DNA from: CAMBDR01 sp046597185
GTDB lineage: Bacteria; Pseudomonadota; Gammaproteobacteria; Burkholderiales; Burkholderiaceae_D
Assembly (NCBI GenBank): GCA_046597185.1
Contig: JBKJLF010000653.1
Span: 1-12,492, forward strand
Length of the DNA: 12,492 nt
Direction of reading: 5' to 3'
Of the stretch, positions 5,960 to 12,492 are shown one piece after another. A program made the position numbers and the translations under genes. The notes below the pieces were generated by a model. It ran no database searches. It saw nothing but the letters and a program-made list of their open reading frames with translations, and was not told the DNA's origin. The stretch's first letter is position 1; each line of letters begins with the position of its first letter.

Positions 5960-8860
5960 TTATTCATAATCGCTCACGGGTGGGCATGAGCAAATCAAAT
6001 TACGATCACCATACACATTATCAGCCCGGCCCACGGGTGGCCAGTATTTTTGCCGACGCAAGGCCGGCACAGGGTAAGCCGCTACTTCACGGCTATACTT
6101 GCGCTCCCACTTGTCCGCCGTCAATACTTGCGCAGTATGCGGTGCGCCTTTCAATGGATTGTCGGCACGATCAAACTCGCCACTTTCGACCTTGGCGATT
6201 TCACCTCGAATCGTAATCATGGCATCGATAAAGCGATCCAGCTCTGCCTTCGATTCGCTTTCGGTCGGTTCAATCATCAGCGTGCCCGGCACCGGGAAAC
6301 TCATGGTAGGGGCGTGGAAACCAAAATCCATTAAACGCTTCGCGATATCTTCATTGCTAATGCCCGTAGTATTTTCAAGCGGACGGCAATCCAGAATGCA
6401 TTCATGCGCAATCAAGCCATCATGCCCGCTATACAGTACCGGGAAGTGCGGAGCCAGACGCTTGGCGATATAGTTGGCAGCCAAAATCGCGGTTTCAGTG
6501 GCATCGGCCAAACTGCGCGCGCCCATCATGGCAATATACATCCACGAAATTGGCAAAATGCTGGCCGAACCATAGGGCGCTGCCGTAATCGCACCAATGC
6601 CTTTTTCATTACGTTGATAACCCGCGCTGAGGTGATTCGGTAAAAACGGGGCCAAATGCGCACCCACCCCAATTGGACCCACGCCAGGGCCGCCACCACC
6701 ATGCGGAATACAAAAGGTTTTGTGCAAATTCAAGTGGCTGACATCGCCACCAAATTTACCCGGCGCGGCCACGCCCACCAGCGCATTCATATTGGCCCCG
6801 TCGATATACACCTGGCCGCCATTGGCATGCACGATCTGGCATAATTCTTTGATGCCTTCTTCAAATACACCGTGGGTGGAAGGGTAGGTCACCATGGCGC
6901 AGGCCAGATTGGCTTTGTGCAGTTCAGCCTTGGCTTTCAAGTCAGCCAGATCGATATTTCCGTTGGCATCACAAGCCACCACCACCACCTTCATATTGAC
7001 CATACTGGCCGAGGCCGGATTGGTGCCGTGCGCAGAAGAGGGAATCAGGCAAATATTGCGATGCCCCTCGCCACGGGAGGCATGGTAGGCTTCAATCACC
7101 AATAAACCGGCGTATTCACCTTGCGAACCGGCGTTGGGTTGAATCGAAACCGCCGCATACCCCGTGACGGCGCATAGCATTTCTTCCAGTTGTGCAATCA
7201 TTTCGCGGTAGCCTGCGGTTTGCGCCTCTGGCACCAGCGGGTGCATGCTGGAAAACTCGGGCCAGGTCACCGGAATCATTTCGCTGGTGGCGTTGAGCTT
7301 CATGGTGCAAGAGCCAAGCGGGATCATGGTGCGATCCAGTGCCAGGTCTTTGTCTGCCAGCGTGCGCAAATAACGCAGCATTTCATGTTCGGCGTGGTAG
7401 CGGTTAAATACCGGATGGGTCAGCCAGGCGCTTTGGCGTGCCAGATTGGCGGGGAAGGCGTCTTTCAGTTTGGCTTCGATTTTGTCGAACTCCGGCAGCG
7501 CTGGCGTGGGGCGCACGCCTTGGGCAAACAGCGACCAGAGCAGGGCAACATCATCACGACTGGTGGTTTCATCGAGTGAAATACCGACGCTATTGGCATC
7601 AATCACACGTAAATTGACGCCGTGTTGATGCGCCAATTCATGCAATTTGGCCGCTTTGCGTGGCACTTGCACGGTTAAGGTATCAAAGAAACAGGTATTG
7701 CTGATGGTGTAACCCAATTGCTTCAGGCTCGCTGCCAGCACGCCCGTGTAGCGATGCACCCGTTCGCCGATTTGGCGCAAACCCTTGGGGCCATGGTAGA
7801 CCGCATACATGGAGGCCATGACCGCCAATAAAACCTGGGCCGTACAAATATTGGAGGTGGCTTTTTCCCGGCGGATGTGTTGTTCACGCGTTTGCAAGGC
7901 GAGGCGATAAGCCGGGTTGCCTTGCGCATCAATCGTGACACCGACCAAACGGCCCGGCATACTGCGCTTATACTCATCCATGGTGGCCAAATAACCGGCA
8001 TGTGGCCCGCCAAAGCCCAGCGGCACACCAAAGCGCTGGCTATTGCCAACCACCACATCGGCACCCCATTCGCCGGGGGCACTGAGCAGGGTCAGGGCCA
8101 GCAAATCGGCTGCCACCACTGCCAATGCGCCTTTGGCATGCAGCGCATTGACGGTGGCGCGGTAGTCGCGCACTTCGCCGCCCACGCCAGGGTATTGCAA
8201 GAGCATGCCGAAACAATCGCGGCTTTGTGCTGCCGCGAGCGTGTCGGCAGCATTACACACTTGCACTTCAAAGCCCAAAGGTTTGGCGCGCACTTGCACC
8301 ACTTCGAGGGTTTGCGGCAAGACATCGTCGGCCACCAAAAATACATTCGATTTCGATTTACCAACCCGCGCAATCAGCGTCATGGCTTCAGCGGCGGCGG
8401 TGCCTTCGTCCAACATCGATGCATTGGCAATGCTCATGCCCGTCATATCGGTAATCATTTGTTGGAAGTTCAAAATCGCTTCCAGCCGGCCTTGTGAAAT
8501 TTCTGGCTGATACGGGGTGTAGGCGGTGTACCAGGCCGGGTTTTCAAAGATATTGCGTAAAATCACACCCGGCGTATGGTTGTTGTAATAACCTTGGCCG
8601 ATGAATGACTTCATCACCTGGTTTTTGCCAGCAATCGCTTTGAGCTTGGCCAACGCGGCAGCTTCCGGCAAGGGTTGAGTAAATTCACCCAAAGGCAAAA
8701 CATTTTTTTGGCGAATGGCGGCAGGCACCAGTGCGTCAAGCAGGGCGCTGCGGCTGGGGTAGCCCACTGCTGCCAACATCGCTTGCTGTTCTGATTCGGA
8801 TGGGCCGATATGGCGTGCGATGAAGGCATCGCGTGCTTCCAGTTGACTAAGACGGGTCAT
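5960..8860 (-). CDS. gcvP: Glycine dehydrogenase (decarboxylating), P-protein of the glycine cleavage system
   Basis: The pyridoxal-phosphate enzyme that decarboxylates glycine and loads the aminomethyl group onto lipoyl-GcvH. The 966-aa product is close to the usual length of about 950-960 for single-chain GcvP. It begins with the family N-terminus (SQLEARDAFIARHIGPSESE) and contains GQGYYNNHTP, a mid-protein MIPLGSCTMKLNATSEM, and the PLP-lysine block HLNLHKTFCIPHGGGGPG, with the Schiff-base lysine at about residue 714. Both halves of the duplicated fold appear present. I chose ATG 8860 because a longer frame to 8932 adds only a low-complexity tail that runs back over the palindromic repeat; no clear ribosome-binding site precedes 8860. 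It is the last gene of gcvTHP, 88 bp after gcvH, and converges on the FAD protein gene across the terminators. Confidence 0.97.
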   Translation of the reverse strand: MTRLSQLEARDAFIARHIGPSESEQQAMLAAVGYPSRSALLDALVPAAIRQKNVLPLGEFTQPLPEAAALAKLKAIAGKNQVMKSFIGQGYYNNHTPGVILRNIFENPAWYTAYTPYQPEISQGRLEAILNFQQMITDMTGMSIANASMLDEGTAAAEAMTLIARVGKSKSNVFLVADDVLPQTLEVVQVRAKPLGFEVQVCNAADTLAAAQSRDCFGMLLQYPGVGGEVRDYRATVNALHAKGALAVVAADLLALTLLSAPGEWGADVVVGNSQRFGVPLGFGGPHAGYLATMDEYKRSMPGRLVGVTIDAQGNPAYRLALQTREQHIRREKATSNICTAQVLLAVMASMYAVYHGPKGLRQIGERVHRYTGVLAASLKQLGYTISNTCFFDTLTVQVPRKAAKLHELAHQHGVNLRVIDANSVGISLDETTSRDDVALLWSLFAQGVRPTPALPEFDKIEAKLKDAFPANLARQSAWLTHPVFNRYHAEHEMLRYLRTLADKDLALDRTMIPLGSCTMKLNATSEMIPVTWPEFSSMHPLVPEAQTAGYREMIAQLEEMLCAVTGYAAVSIQPNAGSQGEYAGLLVIEAYHASRGEGHRNICLIPSSAHGTNPASASMVNMKVVVVACDANGNIDLADLKAKAELHKANLACAMVTYPSTHGVFEEGIKELCQIVHANGGQVYIDGANMNALVGVAAPGKFGGDVSHLNLHKTFCIPHGGGGPGVGPIGVGAHLAPFLPNHLSAGYQRNEKGIGAITAAPYGSASILPISWMYIAMMGARSLADATETAILAANYIAKRLAPHFPVLYSGHDGLIAHECILDCRPLENTTGISNEDIAKRLMDFGFHAPTMSFPVPGTLMIEPTESESKAELDRFIDAMITIRGEIAKVESGEFDRADNPLKGAPHTAQVLTADKWERKYSREVAAYPVPALRRQKYWPPVGRADNVYGDRNLICSCPPVSDYE

Positions 8861-8889
8861 AAGATAGGCAATAAATGTAAAAAATGGTG

Positions 8890-8946
8890 TAAAAATGGTG
8901 GGTGGGCAGGTGGCAGGTGGGCCGGTGGGCACGGGTGCCCACCTAC
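8890..8946 (-). repeat. REP-like palindrome with GTAG head and C-rich repeats in the gcvH-gcvP gap
   Basis: On the minus strand, two bases after the gcvH stop codon, the sequence reads GTAG and then a perfect palindrome, GGTGGGCAC-CC-GTGCCCACC (8943 down to 8924). It is followed by repeated CCCACC/CCACCT words to about 8890. A GTAG tetranucleotide beside a GC-rich hairpin is the arrangement of REP elements mobilised by RAYT transposases. No transposase is present here. In the mRNA the hairpin could protect or partly block gcvP. The plus strand is G-rich with several GGG runs. Confidence 0.6.
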
Positions 8947-8948
8947 GG

Positions 8949-9335
8949 TTATTCTTCCTCGCTGATCAAGGCTTCGTATTGATCGGCGCTGAGCAAGTTA
9001 TCCAGTTCGTCCGGATCGCTCGGCTTCATCTTGAATAACCAGGCATCATACGCGTCGTCATTGACTTTTTCGGCGGCACCATCAAGGTCTTCATTGACTG
9101 CCGTCACCTCACCAGCCACGGGAGCATACACGTCCGCTGCCGCTTTCACCGATTCCACCACCAGCATTTCGTTGCCGGCTTCAAACTCATCACCGACATC
9201 GGGCATGTCGATATGCACCAGGTCCCCCAACAAATGTACGGCATGGTCGGTAATGCCGACGGTGATGCTGCCGTCATCTTCAACGCGTACCCACTCATGG
9301 GAATTGGTGTACTTCAGGTCTTGTGGCACATTCAT
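8949..9335 (-). CDS. gcvH: Glycine cleavage system H protein
   Basis: The lipoyl carrier that shuttles the aminomethyl group from GcvP to GcvT and is reoxidised by dihydrolipoamide dehydrogenase, which is not in this window. The 128-aa length is standard. Recognisable parts are the N-terminal YTNSHEWVRVEDDGSITVGITDHA region, LLGDLVHIDMPDVG, and the lipoylation hairpin VVESVKAAADVYAPVAGEV with the modified lysine at residue 64. The C-terminus (DELDNLLSADQYEAL) is typical. An AAGGAG ribosome-binding site 7 nt before the ATG confirms the start and is the best translation signal in the operon, fitting a carrier needed in excess over its enzymes. It follows gcvT by 85 bp. Confidence 0.98.
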   Translation of the reverse strand: MNVPQDLKYTNSHEWVRVEDDGSITVGITDHAVHLLGDLVHIDMPDVGDEFEAGNEMLVVESVKAAADVYAPVAGEVTAVNEDLDGAAEKVNDDAYDAWLFKMKPSDPDELDNLLSADQYEALISEEE

Positions 9336-9358
9336 GGTAGGACTCCTTGAAATTTAAA

Positions 9359-9386
9359 ATAATATGTATTAGGTAACATTAAACAA
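9359..9386 (-). promoter_or_regulatory. Possible weak internal promoter upstream of gcvH
   Basis: In the AT-rich gcvT-gcvH gap, TTGTTT and TATTAT are separated by 16 nt on the minus strand, just before the gcvH ribosome-binding site. Matches are partial and AT-rich DNA gives these by chance. A 7-bp direct repeat, GTACGCT, lies nearby (9399-9415). Confidence 0.22.
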
Positions 9387-9420
9387 TGAAATGAATTAGT
9401 ACGCTACGGTACGCTGAATT

Positions 9421-10569
9421 TTATACCGCCAGCACTTTACCCTGACGTACAAAGGGCAGTTTTACCACGCTTGCACGCAATTTTTTATCGCGAATCGCCA
9501 CTTGGACGGTGTCCCCCACCTTGACTGCGACAGGCAAGCGCGCAAAGGCGATCGACATTTGCATGCTCGGGCTAAAAGTGCCGCTGGTAATTTCACCCTC
9601 CCCATGTTCGGTATGTACCACTTGATGGGAGCGCAACACGCCCCCTTTTTCACGCAAAATCAAACCGAGGAATTGATGTGACTGACCTTGTTGTTGCAGT
9701 GCCGCCTTGCCGATGAAGTCGCGTTCGGTTACCAGATCGACCGTCCAGGCCAAACCGGCATTGAGCGGGCTGATGGTTTCATCCATATCCTGGCCATATA
9801 AATTCATGCCCGCTTCCAGGCGCAGCGTATCACGCGCACCCAATCCGGCAGGTTTCACGCCTGCTGCGGCCAAGGCATTCCATAAATTGGCGATTTGGTC
9901 GGCTGGCAAGCCCAGTTCAAAGCCATCTTCACCAGTGTAGCCAGTGCGCGCCACCATGACTTCACCAAAGGCGGTGTCTTTCACAATAACCGCGTTAAAT
10001 GGTTTTAAGGCGCTGCTGGCTTCTTGCGTGGTGGGTAACACTTGCCAAACTTTGGCGCGTGCATTGGGGCCTTGCACTGCCAATAAGGCCATGGCGGGCA
10101 GGGCATCAGCATTGGCTTCATTGGCAACCTCAGCAACATCGCGGCGTTGGGTAATGCTCAAAGCGCTGCCGGATGCGGCATTTTGCGCCTGCATCCAGGC
10201 CACGTCTTTTTCGGCCGTACCGGCATTGACGACGAGGCGAAACCAGTCTTCGCTGAAGAAATAGACAATCAAATCATCGATCACGCCGCCTTCCGGTTTG
10301 AGCATGCAGGAATACAAGGCCTTACCCGGCACTTGCAATTTATCGACGTTATTGGCTAATAAGTGGCGCAAAAATTCGCGCACTTTGCTGCCCCGCAAAT
10401 CGACCACACACATATGCGCGACATCGAACATGCCGCAATCTTGCCGTACTGCATGATGTTCTTCGATTTGGGAGCCGTAATTCACGGGCATCTCCCAGCC
10501 GCCAAAATCGACCATGCGTGCGCCAGCGGCACGATGTACGGCGTTGAGTGGGGTGGTTTTCAGGGTCAT
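9421..10569 (-). CDS. gcvT: Glycine cleavage system aminomethyltransferase, T protein
   Basis: It takes the aminomethyl group from GcvH, releases ammonia and makes 5,10-methylene-tetrahydrofolate. The 382-aa product is slightly longer than the common size of about 365. Visible family blocks are LKTTPLNAVHRAAGARMVDFGGWEMPVNYGS shortened here as TTPL...FGGWEMPV (about 5-29), FDVAHMCVVDLRG (48-60, where many homologues have DVSHM), ALYSCMLKPEGGVIDDLIVY (84-103) with the folate-site aspartates Asp98-99, ARTGYTGEDGFEL, and the C-terminal barrel domain. ATG 10569 is chosen because the conserved N-terminus starts there, with AGGA about 5 nt upstream. A longer frame to 10740 is simply open sequence through the second riboswitch aptamer. 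It is the first gene of gcvTHP. Confidence 0.96.
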   Translation of the reverse strand: MTLKTTPLNAVHRAAGARMVDFGGWEMPVNYGSQIEEHHAVRQDCGMFDVAHMCVVDLRGSKVREFLRHLLANNVDKLQVPGKALYSCMLKPEGGVIDDLIVYFFSEDWFRLVVNAGTAEKDVAWMQAQNAASGSALSITQRRDVAEVANEANADALPAMALLAVQGPNARAKVWQVLPTTQEASSALKPFNAVIVKDTAFGEVMVARTGYTGEDGFELGLPADQIANLWNALAAAGVKPAGLGARDTLRLEAGMNLYGQDMDETISPLNAGLAWTVDLVTERDFIGKAALQQQGQSHQFLGLILREKGGVLRSHQVVHTEHGEGEITSGTFSPSMQMSIAFARLPVAVKVGDTVQVAIRDKKLRASVVKLPFVRQGKVLAV

Positions 10570-10583
10570 GGGTTCCTCGTTAC

Positions 10584-10618
10584 CAAAATGAAAAGGGTGC
10601 CAAAACCTAAGGTTTGGC
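10584..10618 (-). terminator. Expression-platform hairpin of the glycine riboswitch, possible terminator
   Basis: After the second aptamer the minus strand forms GCCAAACC-TTA-GGTTTTGGC (10618 to 10599, one bulged T). This is followed by a U-rich but interrupted tail (ACCCTTTTCATTTT), just before the gcvT ribosome-binding site. It looks like the switchable hairpin controlling gcvT. Whether it ends transcription or limits ribosome access cannot be decided by eye. Confidence 0.5.
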
Positions 10619-10621
10619 GCA

Positions 10622-10707
10622 TCCCCTCTGTCCTTGGTACCTGAAAGATTACGGAATGATGATTCCGTGCGCCCCTTCGGTGGGCATTGCTGCCGCTCTC
10701 CAGAGTT
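10622..10707 (-). promoter_or_regulatory. Glycine riboswitch, second (gcvT-proximal) aptamer
   Basis: On the minus strand the conserved glycine-aptamer core is present: CTCTGGAGAGCGGC at the 5' side, ACCGAAGGGGCGCA in the middle, and TCTTTCAGGTACCAAGGACA near the 3' end. The P1 helix CTCTG/CAGAG closes it. A CGGAATCATCATTCCG hairpin forms the variable arm. It ends a few bases before the expression-platform hairpin. Glycine riboswitches usually switch gcv operons on when glycine is abundant. Confidence 0.95.
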
Positions 10708-10712
10708 CACCA

Positions 10713-10779
10713 GCTTATTTATTGGGCATTCACGGCGCATTGGCCATAAAATTTAAAATAAAATTTGCAATAAATAAGC
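10713..10779 (-). repeat. 67-nt linker between the two glycine aptamers, bounded by a perfect 12-bp inverted repeat
   Basis: GCTTATTTATTG (10713-10724) and CAATAAATAAGC (10768-10779) are exact reverse complements with 43 nt between them. The arms begin 5 nt after aptamer 1 and end 7 nt before aptamer 2. In RNA this makes a bridging helix in place of the short linker usual for tandem glycine aptamers. The inner loop is AT-rich with a further AAATTT/AAATTT self-pair. It may be a structural bridge or a small palindromic insertion. Confidence 0.75.
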
Positions 10780-10784
10780 CAGTC

Positions 10785-10876
10785 TCTTGAACAGTCCTTT
10801 TGCCTGAGAGTTTTTTGGGTGATGCCCCTTCGGCGGCCGCAGGCTGTGCCTGAATACGACGCTCTCCTGAACAAGA
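10785..10876 (-). promoter_or_regulatory. Glycine riboswitch, first (promoter-proximal) aptamer
   Basis: The minus strand carries GGAGAGCG, GCCGAAGGGGCATCACCC and AAACTCTCAGGCAAAAGGAC in the order expected for a glycine aptamer, including the hallmark CUCUCAGGCAAAAGGAC. A TCTTG/CAAGA helix closes it. A stem rich in GC (AGGC...GCCT) forms the variable arm. It lies at the predicted start of the gcvTHP transcript. Confidence 0.96.
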
Positions 10877-10882
10877 ACCGCG

Positions 10883-10911
10883 AATATAGGCTTTGTCGCG
10901 CCGCTTGTCAA
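10883..10911 (-). promoter_or_regulatory. Sigma70 promoter of the gcvTHP operon
   Basis: On the minus strand a perfect TTGACA (10911-10906) and TATATT (10888-10883) are separated by exactly 17 nt. Transcription would start near 10876, directly at the P1 helix of the first glycine aptamer, so the riboswitch occupies the very 5' end of the mRNA. Confidence 0.85.
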
Positions 10912-10965
10912 CCACATCCGTACAAATCACCCTGAAAACAGCTAAGTGTGCTTGTCTTGTTATTA

Positions 10966-10981
10966 ATCATAAAATTATGAT
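10966..10981. promoter_or_regulatory. 16-bp inverted repeat, candidate operator
   Basis: ATCATAA and TTATGAT form a perfect 7-bp inverted repeat separated by AA. It lies about 55 bp upstream of the gcv -35 element and about 250 bp upstream of the DUF1631 gene, so it could serve either. AT richness raises the chance of random occurrence. Confidence 0.3.
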
Positions 10982-11120
10982 ATTATTCAATTTTAGGAAT
11001 TGTTTTTGCTTTGAAGATCGGATCGGTTGCAGTTTGTTTCAATTCCGACGTTGCCATGTGGAAATTTTGTGACACAATGATGGTGAGGAAAGCGTTTTTC
11101 GCAAGGCAAAAATATAAGAG

Positions 11121-11176
11121 CTTGCAAACATACACCGGGGCTAAATCATTGTTGAGGTTTAGCCGATGTAAGCAAG
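11121..11176 (+). other. Extended stem-loop in the leader of the DUF1631 gene
   Basis: Three nested perfect helices line up: CTTGC/GCAAG (11121-11125 with 11172-11176), a 2x2 AA/AA internal loop, ACAT/ATGT (11128-11131 with 11166-11169), then GGCTAAA/TTTAGCC (11139-11145 with 11158-11164) with a 12-nt loop. This gives 16 pairs ending 55 nt before the start codon. There is no T tract, so it is not a terminator; a leader RNA structure or regulator site is possible. Confidence 0.45.
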
Positions 11177-11231
11177 TAGTGACGGCACCAAGGTGTGCGG
11201 TCTAATGAGTTAATCCCTGGTAGGTGTCATC

Positions 11232-12492
11232 ATGGTATCTTATTTACATTCATCGTCACGGGCCACCCCCGTTCGTGCAGGAGCCAGGCAGCAATCGCGA
11301 CAAGGCGAAATCCTGGAAAGTATGATGTACAGCGCCATGCGCATGATTAATGCCCAGTTCCCGGCCTTTAGTCAACGATTGCTCGATGTTTTATCGGCTG
11401 GATCGCAAGAAAATAGTGATGACAAACACACTTATTTCTGTTTTGCCGCGAGCAACTTGCTTAAAAGCAATGGCCCAGCCTTGGGCCGGACTTTGCAACA
11501 AAGCCTGGAAACCTTGATCAAAGAAGAAAATGACGCTCTCGAATATGGCTTTCATCATGAATTGAAAAACAATGATGGCGAATTAAGCCTGGTGCCCTAC
11601 GAAGAAATGGATCACAAGGTGTTGTTGAGCAGCCTCAGTCGGCCCTTTGATGGGAAGTATGCCGATCAACTCACCGCGCTCAATATCCGGATGGCTTTTC
11701 TGTTGGAGCGCGACACCATTGCCAGCGCCCGCAACCCATTTCGACCAGAAACCTTTATCAGTGCGTTAAATCATGCCTGGCAAAAGTTTGATAGCAATGA
11801 TGAAAATCATGCCTTGATTTTGCCCTTTTTTACCCCCGATTTATTGTTCGACTTTAGCCCGATTTACCAGGCACTCAATGAAACATTGATGGCACGCGGC
11901 ATTTTACCCGGTTCGGTCGATTCTTTCCGTATCAAAAAAACCGATCTCGCCCATGCCAACCAAGGCTCCCATTCCGGCAATTCAGGTGGCAACTTAGCAG
12001 GCAACGAATTAAAACAGCAATTGCAGCAATGGTTGGAAATGGAACCCTCGGCACCAAAGAGTGCGGCGGGTGGTTTTGTCGCCAATCATAGCCAGCTCAG
12101 CAGTTTTTTGGCCGAATTGCAACAACGCATTGCTGCTTCCACGGCCAGCCAAAGTCAGACTAGTCACTCTGGCGAAAAACCACCGCACAATGTGATTTAT
12201 TTGCAAAAAATCAAGCAGATGGCACCCAAGGGGAGTTTGAGTCAAGTCGATGAAAAATCGATTGATTTACTCACCAAGATATTTGAAGCCGTATTTATTG
12301 ATCGACAGATACCGCAAGAGCTAAAAAATCTGGTTGGGCTGTTGCAAATGCCGGTTTTAAACGAAGCACTGCATAATAAAGAATTTTTCTACCAGGAACA
12401 ACATCCCGCCCGGCGCTTACTTGATCTGTCGGCACAATTAAGTTTGGATTGGGAACAACGCAACTTACCGCAAGACCCGATGTACCTGGCGC
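11232..12492 (+). CDS. DUF1631-family protein, N-terminal part (truncated by window edge)
   Basis: An open frame of 420 complete codons from ATG 11232 to the window end. It matches DUF1631, a family of roughly 700-800 aa proteins seen in beta- and gammaproteobacteria with no established enzymatic activity known to me; older annotations sometimes mislabel members. Family-like blocks are YSAMRMINAQFPAF (about 33-46), the conserved MAFLLERDTI then NPFRPETF (about 156-173), and PDLLFDFSPIYQALNETLM followed by RGILPG (about 201-227). A Gly/Asn/Ser-rich linker (about 239-258) separates the N-terminal block from a helical, glutamine-rich middle. No signal peptide or membrane segment is seen. The start is supported by AGG about 7 nt upstream. 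It is divergent from gcvTHP, and neither function nor regulation can be inferred from that neighbour. Confidence 0.8.
   Translation, partial: MVSYLHSSSRATPVRAGARQQSRQGEILESMMYSAMRMINAQFPAFSQRLLDVLSAGSQENSDDKHTYFCFAASNLLKSNGPALGRTLQQSLETLIKEENDALEYGFHHELKNNDGELSLVPYEEMDHKVLLSSLSRPFDGKYADQLTALNIRMAFLLERDTIASARNPFRPETFISALNHAWQKFDSNDENHALILPFFTPDLLFDFSPIYQALNETLMARGILPGSVDSFRIKKTDLAHANQGSHSGNSGGNLAGNELKQQLQQWLEMEPSAPKSAAGGFVANHSQLSSFLAELQQRIAASTASQSQTSHSGEKPPHNVIYLQKIKQMAPKGSLSQVDEKSIDLLTKIFEAVFIDRQIPQELKNLVGLLQMPVLNEALHNKEFFYQEQHPARRLLDLSAQLSLDWEQRNLPQDPMYLA

Larger units (their letters stand above)
10912..11231. other. Divergent intergenic region between gcvTHP and the DUF1631 gene
   Basis: No convincing gene is present in this 320-bp stretch; a 64-codon frame at 11011-11205 starts without a ribosome-binding site and looks like chance. 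It contains a 16-bp near-perfect palindrome at 10966-10981, AT-rich DNA around it, a possible -10 TATAAG at 11113-11118 without a good -35, the stem-loop at 11121-11176, and a GGTAGG ribosome-binding site before ATG 11232. Confidence 0.6.

Noticed and set aside
7877..8497. 206-codon plus-strand frame inside gcvP
   Set aside because: It is antisense to conserved GcvP coding sequence, has no ribosome-binding site or recognisable domain, and is a codon-bias shadow.
8861..8932. Longer gcvP start at 8932
   Set aside because: The added 24 codons lie in the REP-like palindrome and C-rich repeats; the GcvP family N-terminus begins at 8860.
10570..10740. N-terminal extension of gcvT by 57 codons to ATG 10740
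   Set aside because: The extension runs through the second glycine aptamer and expression platform, has no family similarity, and the conserved GcvT N-terminus with its own ribosome-binding site starts at 10569.
11011..11205. Small 64-aa gene in the gap before the DUF1631 gene
   Set aside because: It has no ribosome-binding site or recognisable motif and runs through the leader stem-loop; a chance frame is more likely.

Overview
This window looks like chromosomal DNA of a betaproteobacterium, most likely Burkholderiales and plausibly Oxalobacteraceae (Undibacterium-like). That placement is inferred from moderate GC, a DUF1631-type gene, a gcvT-gcvH-gcvP operon behind glycine riboswitch aptamers, and a PuuD-type urate catabolism locus. 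No rRNA, tRNA, CRISPR array, phage gene or intact insertion sequence was seen.

Left part (1-3711), purine degradation. The N-terminal part of a membrane urate hydroxylase gene (puuD) runs off the left edge on the minus strand. It is divergent from a LysR-family regulator, with a perfect 14-bp palindrome between them. Downstream of the regulator is one long gene that fuses an OHCU decarboxylase (UraD) domain to an allantoate amidohydrolase (AllC-like M20) domain. PuuD would make 5-hydroxyisourate from urate, the UraD half would finish conversion to (S)-allantoin, and the AllC half would act later on allantoate. HIU hydrolase and allantoinase are not in the window.

Middle (3712-5951). A 297-bp gap holds a 114-nt stretch closed by a 10-bp perfect inverted repeat with two hairpins inside. 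It is followed by a 617-aa two-Rossmann FAD/NAD(P)-binding protein of unknown substrate, which ends at a strong bidirectional terminator and a second plus-direction terminator.

Right part (5960-10911), glycine cleavage operon on the minus strand: gcvT, gcvH, gcvP. A near-consensus sigma70 promoter (TTGACA, 17 nt, TATATT) lies just before two glycine riboswitch aptamers. These are separated by an unusually long linker whose ends form a perfect 12-bp inverted repeat. A GTAG-headed palindrome resembling a REP element sits just after the gcvH stop codon. GcvP decarboxylates glycine, GcvH carries the aminomethyl group on lipoyl-lysine, and GcvT passes it to tetrahydrofolate; the riboswitch should tie expression to glycine.

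Right edge (11232-12492). A DUF1631-family gene starts on the plus strand and is cut by the window end. Its upstream region has a 16-bp operator-like palindrome and an extended stem-loop. I see no clearly novel multigene system. The most unusual items are the uraD-allC fusion, the bridged tandem glycine riboswitch and the structured element at 3776-3889.
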